Positions 12,541 through 24,118 of a DNA stretch of 64,000 nucleotides are shown here, piece after piece. Under the pieces are notes generated by a model. The model saw only the letters and a list, made by a program, of their open reading frames with translations. It was not told the DNA's origin and did not search any database. Source of the stretch: Sclerodactyla briareus (lineage: Eukaryota > Echinodermata > Holothuroidea > Dendrochirotida > Sclerodactylidae); NCBI GenBank assembly GCA_026419785.1, contig JAODTK010003998.1, positions 62,001 to 126,000 of the forward strand. Direction: 5' to 3'. Position 1 is the stretch's first letter. Every line of letters starts with the position of its first letter. The translations under genes and the position numbers were made by a program.

Positions 12541-13120
12541 GAAAAGGCCGCAAGGTCCTCAAATGTGGCTCATTTCAGGAATGACGCGGAAAAAATAGAT
12601 AACTCTATTTGCATAGTGTATGATACAGGTTTGTGCGCCTACTACGGAAAAGCTCCAGCTCCATTGCGATCATTCGGTTCTCAAGTTAAAGGGGGCAACA
12701 GTGGTGTGATGCTTGCAGCAATAAGGCGTCCAGGACATGCCTTGTAATAGCTGACGCTTTTCAGGGAGGGGCCATCATCGTGGGGCTCATTTCTCAGAGA
12801 GCCCATGTCATGGGAAAGTCATTGATGGCTACATTAGAGCAAGGACAAATGTGATATTGAATGTTTTTTTTTCACAACAGCAGGTTTTTTCATAAGAAAC
12901 CGCCATGTAATCGAGCTATTCAATGTAACTCTTGTAGAAGAAAGAAATATGGATGATTTAATTTCTGAACAACGTAAGAGGGGAAAATGTTGGAGTGGAA
13001 ATGGAATCACTCGAAGTTACCTATCGGATGTTCCATTGATGAACGGGAGGTCCAAAGGTGGGATCCATTGTTTCGTTATTGGGGGAATTGAATTCGATGA
13101 CTCGACCAATTTCGCCTGAT
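12540..13120 (+). repeat. Unnamed dispersed repeat, copy A, segment 2, with a 109-codon open frame
   Basis: Aligns with 15,425-15,850. Shared landmarks are gctcatttcagg, aaaaaatagataac, gatacaggtttgtg, gcctacta, gagagcc..catgtcat, tttttcacaacag and ggatcactcga-type sequence. An ATG frame from 12,418 to 12,747 crosses the start of the repeat and contains IDNSICIVYDTGLCAYY; copy B translates in the corresponding frame as IDNVIYICDTGLCAYY before a stop. Conservation of a reading frame between two diverged copies hints that the family once encoded protein, but I recognise no domain. Confidence 0.7.
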
Positions 13121-15114
13121 GGCATGTTTTGACATTAAGAGGTTTGAATTAGTGTTGGGCTTTTAGGAACAGAAACTTGCTTTCATCATTCGCCTCTTAG
13201 AGCAGGATAACTGAAACCTATGTAAACATTGTAAACGTGCATATGAAAAACGTATTCAAGAAGTCACTTCAAAAATGGAGAGAAGGCAGTTAAATTTCGC
13301 CTAGTGGTCATCCAAATTTTATGGAGGCTCGACACACGCGGATAATATAGTATAATACACGCTTAATAATAAAGGAGGTCGTCGAGATGGCAACAGCTTA
13401 TTTCCTGTGTTGTTGAGGTTTCGTTGGTTCGCGTTTATACCATATGTATATCAAATATATCCCAGTGAAACGGTTCCTTTTCGGTTGTTATTATATATGT
13501 AACTTGAGTAAAACATCACGGAAACACCGATACGAAAGAAGTTGATGAAGTAATACATGCAATAAATTTACGTTCCATAAAAAGAAATCGGAACACGCTT
13601 GTGGATGTATGATTAAAAAAAAGTAATTCTATTAGCCTGTAATGTGACGTATGCCGGGCTGTGCGCTACCAAGGTCATGAGTCGAACGAAATGTTCGTAG
13701 TTGCAAAAAAGATCACTATTATAATGTCACTGGACCATAGCAGTAAGATACATAAATAATGCAACCTTGAAGTAGTAAGAGAGCATAGAAGGACAGTGCC
13801 TGAATGAAAAACATATTTTCAATTCTTACCGGATGGAGAGGAGGAGAGCAGGAATGCAATATTTTCGATGATGATTGAACATAGGATATGAGATCACTTC
13901 ATGAAATTACAATGCCACTGTAAGTACAATTTTCAAACGGACATGCCAGAGGCAAAGTGCCAAACACGTCTGTTGATTTAGCAACTAAGTTTTTTTTATA
14001 TCCAGACTGCTACATATAGTCTGGGAACGTTGAGAGCCACCTGTAAATAGATCCTGATTCATGATCTATCTGTTTATGAATAAGGAATGTGGTCTTTCGC
14101 ACTTGTTGGTGACTATGACATATGCCGACCAATGCCGACGTGCGTATCGAATTAGATCCGTTGGAGACCAGCAGACATGAATTGTTACTGCCGAGATGTC
14201 GTAAAACATAAGCAGTTCACTTTATTATTGGCTATTTCCCATAAATTGACCTCACGCTTGGACACCAGCAGAAAATCAGCAGCATCGATACACACTTAAC
14301 TTCACATAAATATGCACTCTACAATGTGTGAAAATTGGATAGGTAACTTGACTAACTGTTTGATGGACCCCTTAGCAGCTCCGGGGGTACAAGGAATATT
14401 CTTTCATGTCCGTTCCAAGTGAACACAGTTTTAAACAAGGGAAAAATGTTAAAGTATTGTTGTTGGCCCGTTTAGTATTGCGCAGTTCGTGTGTTCCGCC
14501 GGATCTGGTTCCGACAAAATTTTTGTCAGTTTGTGCACAACCTACGACGCTGCCCAAGGCTTTTTTACACTGAAACGACATGAGCAGATAAGGATGCCCT
14601 AGTAAATATGAAGGGTACTTCAATGACGGTGCCGAGTTAGGACTCATCTAATCACGCCACCAGAAGTTTCGGATGAGAGCCTTCCCTCTTCATAGGGCAT
14701 AATGGAATTTTACCACCCCCCCCCCCCCCCCCCACTACATTCGCGTTTTTGCGCATATGAACATTAAGAACTGCACCGTACATCTGCATTTTCAAACCCA
14801 TCGATAGAAAACACAATATTGGATAATTTATTCTTAGTTGTATGGTTTCATCAGGTTATCATGATTTGTCACATTTCATTGTTTCGAGCAACAGAGGCTT
14901 GCAACACTCGGTACTCGGACTACTCGAGGGCGTGGTGTATAGAGATAAGATTTAACCCCGACCAATATTTAGTGAAAAAGTTTGATTGTGTCTTGTTTTC
15001 GCTAGAAAAATCGTGATATTTAAATAAAACGGTATCGACTACAATGCAACCTTTTCGGCAAATCTGCGCCAGGTTCTTTTTTTTTCCTTTGCCAAGAGCG
15101 AACACTTTGTGAAG
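13121..15114. other. Unassigned DNA with an 18-base poly-C run
   Basis: No gene or element recognised. A homopolymer of 18 C lies at 14,716-14,733. The 91-codon minus frame at 14,372-14,647 has no recognisable motif. Confidence 0.35.
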
Positions 15115-15850
15115 TGTAATCCAGTCTCCGCAGGTAACATTGAGCTGTCTCGAAAAACAGCTGTCAAAATGTGTTACTTATATGATTACTGCTCCTGTTC
15201 CTCACAATAATTCAATTTGGATTCACAAATTCGCCCACAGGTAAATATAAAGAAATAATAAGTAGCCTGGCAGTAGCCTTGGAAGGAATGCCGAGCAATA
15301 AACCATTTATTTTCTCTAATTCGTAAGCCCAACCGTACAAATATAATTTATTCTTATATTCCCTATTTCGCCTGATGAAAACTCTGATGAAAAGAAATCA
15401 ATTGTACATACATATCTCCTTTGGATGAGGTACGAATCGACAGTCCTAAAATGTGCTCATTTCAGGAATTCATGGAGCAAAAAATAGATAACGTTATTTA
15501 CATATGCGATACAGGTTTGTGTGCCTACTACAAAGAGCTCCCGTTTTGATCGAGAGCCATGTCATTGAAAAGTCATATGAAGGCCACAAGAGCAAGACAA
15601 AATGTTTTTTCATGTTTTTCACAACAGTTTCCAAATCATGGAGATGATCATTAAATGATGATCATCAAACGTCGTGCAAACGGATCACTCGAGGTCACCT
15701 TTGGTTGTTTTATTGATGTCTCGGGATGTAAGGTCCCAGAGAGATGGCATTTGTGTGGCATGTTCTACTCAGTTGCAGTCGGAAACAGAGGCCTTGCTAG
15801 AATTCGATCGCCACTTTGAACAGTCGATAACTCGAACAAATGTAGATGTG
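15115..15850 (+). repeat. Unnamed dispersed repeat, copy B (uninterrupted)
   Basis: Segment 1 (15,115-15,330) matches 8,315-8,533 and segment 2 (15,425-15,850) matches 12,540-13,120, in the same order and orientation and only about 115 bases apart. This is the more compact form of the family. The partial frame IDNVIYICDTGLCAYY at about 15,485-15,532 ends shortly after at a stop. No terminal repeats or duplicated target site could be delimited by eye. Confidence 0.75.
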
Positions 15851-18800
15851 CTTTAAAAACCGGCTCCTATGAACTTGTTCCAATTTGGACTGGAGGAGAG
15901 TGGATAGTCTGGATGGTGAAACCTCGAGATAATTTCGGCACAAATGTTTCCAGCAGGAAGAACGAGTTGTGACGGCGTTGACCTCTTCAATGGATTTTGT
16001 AATCATACTGCTTGGTAACCCTAACACGGTCAATTAATATTCCGACGTTAAGGGCATAACCATAGGTATGTTTTTGCTAATCGGTCTATGGATAACCGAT
16101 GAAAGGCGACATGCGATCATCAACCCCCCATATAATAATCTGTCACACGCCAGTGAATTAGTATTACATACGCACTCAAGTAAGCCAGATAACATAAAGG
16201 GAAATATCAGATTCTGTCGCGCCTGATATATGAATATTATGGCTTCAAAAGAAAGAGGGTTAGTTACCCCCTTTCACATTTGAAGTACGTCAACGGAGTT
16301 TTCCCCTTCAACAGAATAAATCCTCATTAGGCCTTATTGCGAGGGTTCATTCTGTTTGCGGGAAGCGGTGCGCCACATCTAAGACTGAAGCTGTTCTCTA
16401 GTGCTAACTAACACCATCTTGGATTCCACCACTTCATGATTCTGAACGAGTCCAAACACCATCGGCAGGGATCGTTATCAGCTGTAGGTTACTGCATGAA
16501 CAATAGAGACAGGCTGTACATAATTACGAGAGGAGTAGTCCTACAAATGATGGCGGAGGTATTTCTTCGTTATGTCCACACCAACTCTTGTTAGGCTGTT
16601 TCTGTCGTGTGCTGTCCCATGTGACAGAGATATCCACTAGTTTGTGTTTGCATAGTGCAAGACATGACACGGATTGGGGATACATAACTAACAGATGACT
16701 GTGAAACGGGTTTACTGGTGGTCGTAAGTTGCCTAATAGAGGGTGTATTTGGGAAATTGGACTACTTCATCCGAGTGGCATCATTGCATTGCTATTAAAA
16801 AAATGTACGTGCATTACTACGTTTAGGCGGTCCACCGCGAACCTCCTAAATATGACTTCTCATCGCTCGCCCGTTATGGGTAGGGTTACTAGAGTTTTGT
16901 CACGATCACACAGTTGTATTTTCTGCGTGATGGATAAACAGAGAACCTCAAGCAACCGTTTTTATGCGGTTGTCATTGAATATTTCCCTGTATCGGCGCA
17001 GGTGTATTCCAACGTTGAATGATCACTATGTGGGGCGAGCGTAGACATAAATACCGAAACAAACCCCCTCATTCACCCTAGTCGTATTTTATACATTCTC
17101 GTATTACAGTCGTATGTGTTTCTAATATAGCTCTGCTCATATACGGTATTATGATTTCGTGTTAATCCAGACTCATCTGACACTTTCCACACATTACAGC
17201 CAGTACACCTGCCACGCCTAATTAAATTTCACGGACAATTAAATTGATGGCGAGTTTATCCACCATCGATGTCAAAAACGCTGTCGCCAAGGCCATTGTC
17301 ATGACATGAGCAGTTTGACCATTTTCAATTAGATTACGGTCACTCGTGCGAACGAGCGGAAAGCCGGGCATGTCAGAAATCCCAAGCAGTTTTCATTATG
17401 TGTACTAGAAGACCTTACGTATAACCTTTACGTAAACAGGCATTAGACTTTGCCAAGTTGTACAAATGTACTCGAAAAGTTACATTAACAACATTTTCCA
17501 TACACCCTCGCCGAGTTTGGGCAGTGTTTCGGTTCGGACCCAATGGGTAAGGTGTGTGTCAACACCTGACCCAAGTGTATCGACGCCGAGCTAATATGAA
17601 TTGAATTCACACCACCACTATCATAGGTATCATGTTTATAACTGCCAAATCGTTCAAATATTACTCGGGTCGAGGTAAAGGAACAGTAGTATATACGATG
17701 GGAGGTTCGTCTCACAATATTCACTAGAAATGAATCCTCGTCATCCTCGGTCATTTCCTGTTCACGTGTTATCCAACCCAGTATTGATATCTTCGGTACC
17801 GAATAGGTGGATCGTCACTGTAATAAGTCAATGCAAAATTCGTCTGATATAGCCTAGAAGGACACCTACCTTCAGAACTTACTATCCCTCAGTTAACTGT
17901 CCATGTTCCGTTGTGAAAAGGGTCCTATTGAGGTCTCCTCAATAACGCTGGAATGATATCTGAAACGTCTGTCAAGGAAAGTATTGATGTTTATCAGAAT
18001 TTTCTGTTCGGGGCAGAGATGACACAACAAATACACGTTCATTAAACCGTAAGACACTGTACATTCTCCATGCGGAGTCTATAGGGTACAGTGTGTCTCT
18101 AGGTTCCTACCCAATGAGTAGACTATTTCCTTCGTTATAATGTTTAACCTCACTTTATCTTCGATTTTTTGATATTTTCAAATTAAAATGCTAAAAAGGG
18201 TTTTCATTGAAGCAATCTTCTTCACAACCCGCATTCGCTTACACATTATTATTTGGGGGTTCACTTTACCAGAGGATGGTTTCAGTCAGGTTAAATGGCT
18301 ACCTGTGAGTTAAAAAAAAAAAATCATAGGCAGAACATATTCAAAAAATGCGCACCGAATTTTCATGCAGCTCAGTTGAACCACCCATGCTACTTGTTCG
18401 ATTGTGGGGGAAATCCTAGTCCCCAACCTAACAAAGATATAATAGCATCGGAAATAACCTTCCGAGACAGTGCGCATCAGCTGGATTGTTGACTTGCTTG
18501 ACTATAATCACAGTTATTCTTATTGTTATATCGGTCATAGGGTATACGTTTCGTATCAGTGGTCGCACAAGGGTTTACAGGCGTGCCTTGAGGCATATGT
18601 TGTCAATGTGGAAGAACATTCTTTCAGTGTTATTATAATTTATCATTATTATCCTTGTTTATAGATACCAGTTATGGGTTACAGAGGAATAATTATTGTA
18701 GCAGATGTGCGGAGTGGACACCAATGTCCGTCACTAGACCACAAAAGGGGGACTTTTTCATATCTCTGTTAGTTTGTGAGAGGTCAGTTATTCCAAAGCA

Positions 18801-19650
18801 AAGTCGCCGATGGGTAGCGCTGACACCGCCATCCACGTATTTCTGGGTCATTGGGGCATAGTGTAGGGGGGATTCTCACGCAGTGCATCATCCGAGGATT
18901 CTGAGGACTCGTCAAGGTCAAACATTGGCAAGTATAAAGGACGCCTTCATAAAAGGCCTGTCATGATTTCAAATGACCACGCCGCGTCAAAATGACAAAT
19001 TGAGTTTCCTGCGTGGTCAGACGCCGGTGATAGAAGAATCCATCCAATCCAATCTCCAGTTGGAATATCTATTAGGTGGCAGCATCAATAATGAGGAGAA
19101 CATATACACAATGAAGTTAAAACCCCAAATAGTTAAACCTCGAATCCGCTAATGTGCTGAAACGTCGACCAAGCACTAATCAAAGTGCAAATATTCCATT
19201 CAAGATTAGGTGTCGGCATCATGACGTATATCTGACGTGGTTCTCTCCGGTGGATAATTAACTAACGCACCAGTCTTTTAATTATTCAACATCACAGAGT
19301 AGCTGTCACGGTGGACCATGGATTCGCAGTTGTTGAGCGATCCTCTATTGTGCAATACATCTAATATATATAATGACAGAACTCGAGTTAAGCTATGTAT
19401 GTGTTACCACGACAGCTTACCACGAAAATGTATCTTGTGGTGTCACGAATTTCAGACAATAATCTAGCCTCGAAAATCTAGCCGCTATCCGACATCTTCT
19501 AAACACTTGCTCGCCTGACAAACTGAAAACTTATTAGTAACAGGTGAATTTCATATCCGACAATATATGCATGTGTAATCGTGTTACTATTTTCTGAGGA
19601 AATACGGCACATTTTGGTGCTTTCCATTATTTCGGGACGTAGTGTGGAAA
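15851..19650. other. Unassigned DNA
   Basis: About 3.8 kb with only short frames (the largest are 97 codons at 16,729-17,022 on the plus strand and 89 codons at 17,485-17,754 on the minus strand), neither recognised. I see no repeats, RNA genes or element ends. Confidence 0.35.
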
Positions 19651-19652
19651 TG

Positions 19653-19855
19653 TATAATAATAATAATAATAAGAATAATAATAATAATAATAATAATCAT
19701 AATAATAAGAATAATAATAATAATAATAATAATAAGAATAATAATAATAATAATAATAATAAGAATAATAATAATAATAATAATAATAACGATAATACTA
19801 CTACTACTAACTACTACTACTACTACTACTACTACTAATAATAATAATAATAATA

Positions 19856-19905
<50 letters not shown>
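19653..19905 (+). repeat. Long AAT microsatellite with an internal ACT block
   Basis: About 250 bases of aat with regular aag interruptions in the left half, an act run at about 19,797-19,836, then aat again. Every long open frame here (poly-Asn, poly-Ile, poly-Val, poly-Tyr) is a translation of the repeat. It abuts the 3' end of the L2-type relic on the minus strand. Confidence 0.97.
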
Positions 19906-19906
<1 letters not shown>

Positions 19907-20660
19907 CCACTTATCACGCGCTTACATAAATGCAATTACCACAAAGTAACAACTAGTTGAAATTCTCATTGAAAGAATGTTTTTGAGGTGAGACTGAAAT
20001 GACTTATACTGTTCAAGCTTACGGAGGGACTGGGGCAAGGAGTTCCACAGTCGTGAACAGCAATTGAAAATGCCCTGTCCCCAAATAGGCCTTATACTGA
20101 TCGGTTGATACAAAGAATTATGAATTTCAGATGAAAGGGACTGCCCCGTGGTACGAATAGTCAAATTCACAGAGGTGAGGTGAGGGGGAGCCTGTACATG
20201 TCCAGTTGTTGCAGGCCCTACCTGTCCTCTCTACCCCTCCATCTGACCGTCTAGGGGCAGCCTCTGTAGTCACCCCTTTTTTTTTTGAGGTGCCCGAAGA
20301 ATTGCATCTTCCTCTCCATCACCAAGGGTTAATCACCAAGATAACCATGTGTCAAAGCGGCCTTTTAAAATCTATCAAAATCACAAAACCTCATCATGAC
20401 ATCGTGGTTAACACTTAAGAAGTGCCGTTTCAGTGCTACGGCCCTCTTGACGAGCCACCTGACGATTGACATTGACATTGAAGCCCGTGGTATGCATGAG
20501 GTATGCATTCAGTTGTCTGAAAACGGATTTCTCAATCATTTTGGACAGGAATTGAAGGTTAGATATGGGCGATAATTTTTTTTATTATTGTCTAGATCAC
20601 ACTTTTTCAAGGGGACGGACAATAGGCCCGTTTACAATGCTCAGGAATTATGCCCGACGG
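19906..20660 (-). pseudogene. Internally deleted L2/CR1-type reverse transcriptase relic
   Basis: Minus-strand blocks run in the correct order for a non-LTR RT: PSGIIPEHCKRA (20,615-20,650; family SGxxPxxxKxAxV), then RPISNLQFLSKMIEK (about 20,515-20,570; motif preceding RT fingers), STETALLK (about 20,413-20,440), and after a gap RLWNSLPQSLRKLEQ and KSFQSHLKN (about 19,985-20,065; C-terminal signature). The palm core with FDT, GxPQGSxxxP and YADD is missing between STETALL and the C terminus, and frameshifts and stops are present. Next to the AAT array, on the minus strand, gtaagcgcgtgataagtgg resembles the gcgct-type 3' tail of L2 elements. This is a dead copy. Confidence 0.9.
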
Positions 20661-22435
20661 GAAGACGAAAAGAATTATTATCTCAGTGGATTGATGGGCA
20701 CAACTTCAGGCACCTCGTGAGGAGAGCAACTGGGACGGGATCGCGAACACCTTATTATCAACAATCGTCGAAATTAATACACATTCAAATTTTGAAAAAA
20801 AAAGTTCGCACCATTTTTTCACGAGTAGTAGACCACAGGGAATCACCCCTGATATTCTCATTTTGTTATGGAAGAATTAAACAAAAATGCTGGAAAGCTC
20901 TTTCCGCCTGTTCAGGTAAGATCGCGGTTTGTAATTTCTTTGAGCCACTAAACTGTCAATGATTAACAGAGTCTCTTGACTGGCATTTAGGAAATTCGCC
21001 CACGTTGGAATCTTTCCTGTGCTTCATGCATGAGCCTGTGGTAGGCACTCGGCTTCTTTAAAAAATCTGCCAATAACTTCGAGACCCGTTAGGAGCCATT
21101 CCCTGTCCAGTTTGCGAAGACCCCGACGAGCCCAAGCATTTGGTTGGCAACCCATGCTGCCAGCGCGGTTTATCCACACACCGTCTTGTGATAACCGGGG
21201 CTAAGTCATCAATAATTGACTCAAATTCACTGTAATTTTTCTGTTAATGTATTCGTTGTTGTGCATTCTGGGGCATTGTAGAATGATGACTGCCCTCTTT
21301 CCTGAAGACACTGAGGACATTGTCCTCCAATTTCGGAGACGATCGATAGGTTATAGGTGCTGTTGGACAAATAAGGGTTAGTTTGTGAACGCAAAGCAAG
21401 TTGGGGTCAGATAGTTAATCCCCAATCGGATTCAATTCCGTCTCCCTGGTGATGATGAGATCGAGGGTGTGGCCCTTTAACTGTGAGTGGTGGGTAATTT
21501 GACATGTTGTCTCAGCTTCCACAAGTGAGCCGATTATATCAAGAATTTGAATATGAACATGTTTGAATCACATCAAACTTGAATATCAAAGTCCTCCGGG
21601 TTATTATCAGCTGTCCTTTCGAATGGATCACAGACTCCGAACTAATAGGAAGAAACTCATTGCAGAAATTTTGAAAGGTCTCACAGTGGGCCTATATACA
21701 ACAACGTATAACCCCTGAATTTACAATGAATGTTACCATCAATAGCTCTCAAAAGTGCTACGTTGATAGGTCTTGGTAGCAAATTTAGATTTGATCTCAC
21801 AATGACTGCTTTACACACAATACACACCGCCCCCCTCTAACCATGTCTTCTTATAAATATGGTGGCACATCGGATCCACCAAAAACAGATTGTACACGTT
21901 ACCTCATTGTTGTATCAGATGCATTAATCCATGCTTCTGTCAGTTACTAAACGTCAGTTTTAATATTTCCCTAGTATAGAACGAGCAATACTGCATTCGA
22001 AACAAGTAATGTCACTCTTAATCAAAATTTAAATCATGACTATCACGCTAGAAAGAGGTTTTTTTTACCTCTTTCAGTCGACATTTTCGGGTGAAGAAAA
22101 CCCTGCTGTGGTAAAAAAGAAATAGATTTTTTTTGCATCATAACCTATCGTCCCCGGTGAACTGCACAGGAACAAGCCCGCCTCGGACTGTAAAACAAAC
22201 TGTAAACGATATCTTACGGTACCTGTCTGTGGGTGCCTAAGCCTCATCTATGTATCGCAAAATCCAAATAATCCAAAATAGTTGAATAAAAACCCATAAT
22301 GTGCTTTACTCGGGCAATATCGAACCTACAGCTTCAGTTGCTTGTACGATGCCAACGCGCAGTGTAGTTAATGACCGTCAACGTAATACTGGGCTTACTT
22401 ATTGTCATGTCATGTCTTGTATGTCCATGTCTTTT
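20661..22435. other. Unassigned DNA, possibly more of the L2-type element at its left edge
   Basis: The minus strand up to about 20,800 could be further upstream RT/endonuclease-linker sequence, but I cannot identify blocks. The 124-codon plus frame (20,588-20,962) is antisense to the RT relic at its start and is not credible. From 20,970 to 22,435 nothing is recognised. Confidence 0.3.
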
Positions 22436-22580
22436 ATGTGTGGTGTGTGTTGTGTGTGGGTGTGTGTGTGTGTGTGTATGTGTGTGGGTGTTGTGTGTGG
22501 TGTTGTGTGTGTGTGCGTGTGACATATGCGTTGTGGCCGTGCGTGCGTGTGTGTTGTGTGTGTGGGTTGTGTGTGCAGAT
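22436..22580 (+). repeat. GT/TG microsatellite
   Basis: An imperfect TG repeat with ttg, ggg and gcg interruptions. It creates 73-124 codon Cys/Val-rich plus frames and His/Thr-rich minus frames that are artefacts. Confidence 0.95.
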
Positions 22581-24000
22581 CGTGAAACTTTGTGCAGAGG
22601 ATATCTATAGGAACAAAAGTAGCACTGAAGATAAATTTGCATTGACTGCCTGGAACAACACCAACACCTTTTATCACCGACTCTCATTTACAAGGGCCGT
22701 ACCACCTCGTTTTCCTATGTCAGTAATATGTGTACCCGTACCCATTTACCCAACGTCAAACAGCTCATTCGATTAGTTTGAATACTAACGGTACAAGGTT
22801 CACATACATCGATCCCCCAGGGTTTGACCAGTTGAATAGTCAGCAGTAAAGAGAGACAGACATGGCCACTTCTCATCTGGGTGAATGTAGGCCACGGCTA
22901 TGAAACTGTCCCTTGGCAATTTTCAGCCTAGTAAATTCTGTCGCAACAATGGCTCGTGGCTTCCGGCTCGGTGGTGGAAATTACTACTCACCGAAGTTGG
23001 GGATCTTGTCATCTGTTAACGGTTATGTAGAAAAATGAAGTAGGGGGTAGTTCCCTGAAGGAGGGGCCGCATATAAAATTGTAGTGTGCTGGGCAATGCC
23101 TGGAGGGGAATGGTGACGTAACCTCACACGCAGATGTACGGAATCGAGTTTGTTCATTTAAAAGAAAAATTAGAAGAGGGTTAAATTTCAAATGTTACAC
23201 CAATATACTATGCATGGCTTGGTGCTACTCACGGTTTCAAGTGATCATCGGATCGAAATCGGATCGAGCCAATCTTTTTGCACTATCTGCAAGACATCGA
23301 TCGGGCGCAATGGCCTACAGAGTAATTGACATTTCACTCAGAAATCAGCTCCCGGTGTATAGCAATGAGGCACGTCTGCATGGCCACTTAGGTTTTCGTG
23401 AAAAAGCTATCTTGTCTGCGCGACAGTCTTGTACTTTCCTTTCGCGATACATATAATACCCCTACTCCCCCATTTGGTACTGTGATTACATACATACAAT
23501 CCTCGATAACCGGTGTCTATTCACTCTCCGATACGCTGCACACGAATGGGCAGCGCCTCTGGCTAAACCACATGGGTCCTAAATATGGGGGTAAAACTCG
23601 ATCTAAAGCTAAATCTAAATCTACACTAACGTTGATAATTTTATAGGTCTCTGCCCTGTATATCGGAGGGCTGCCTGTTTCCGAAGGCCCTAGTTAACCG
23701 CACGATAGAACAGCCCTCGTGCCCAAATTACATGCACTCAAGCTGAACTGAACCACACTGGCGCGGCCGATCAGCTCTCTCAAGGAATTCTGACTACACG
23801 TGCGCAGTGCTCAATATCAACTGAATGAATGAACTCTAGTTGAATAAACTTGACAGCAGTAAGCCAAGTGGCAAAAACAAGCATTTTTTCTGTCCGGGGA
23901 GGGGGAAATTTCCCAACCCTCCCGGTCTCACGACACCCTGACTAAGAACGCGTTAACAACTGCCATGGGACGAAGAGTTAATGCATGAATGAATGAATAA
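22581..24000. other. Unassigned DNA
   Basis: Short frames only (80-82 codons at 23,214-23,646), none recognised. No repeat or RNA signal. Confidence 0.35.
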
Positions 24001-24002
24001 CA

Positions 24003-24012
24003 CCAATAATAA

Positions 24013-24077
<65 letters not shown>

Positions 24078-24118
24078 TAATAATAATAATATTATACTTA
24101 TTATTATAATTATTATAA
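24003..24118 (+). repeat. AAT microsatellite
   Basis: A run of aat with one tactaat interruption, decaying on the right into tattatacttattattataattattataatg. By analogy with the other AAT arrays in this window it may mark the 3' end of a minus-strand element to its right, but no RT block is seen there. Confidence 0.95.

Noticed and set aside
19581-19929. Open frames of 85-107 codons of poly-Asn, poly-Ile, poly-Val and poly-Tyr
   Set aside because: They are translations of the AAT/ACT microsatellite in different phases and strands.
22301-22776. Cys/Val-rich plus frames and His/Thr-rich minus frames up to 124 codons
   Set aside because: Produced by the GT microsatellite.
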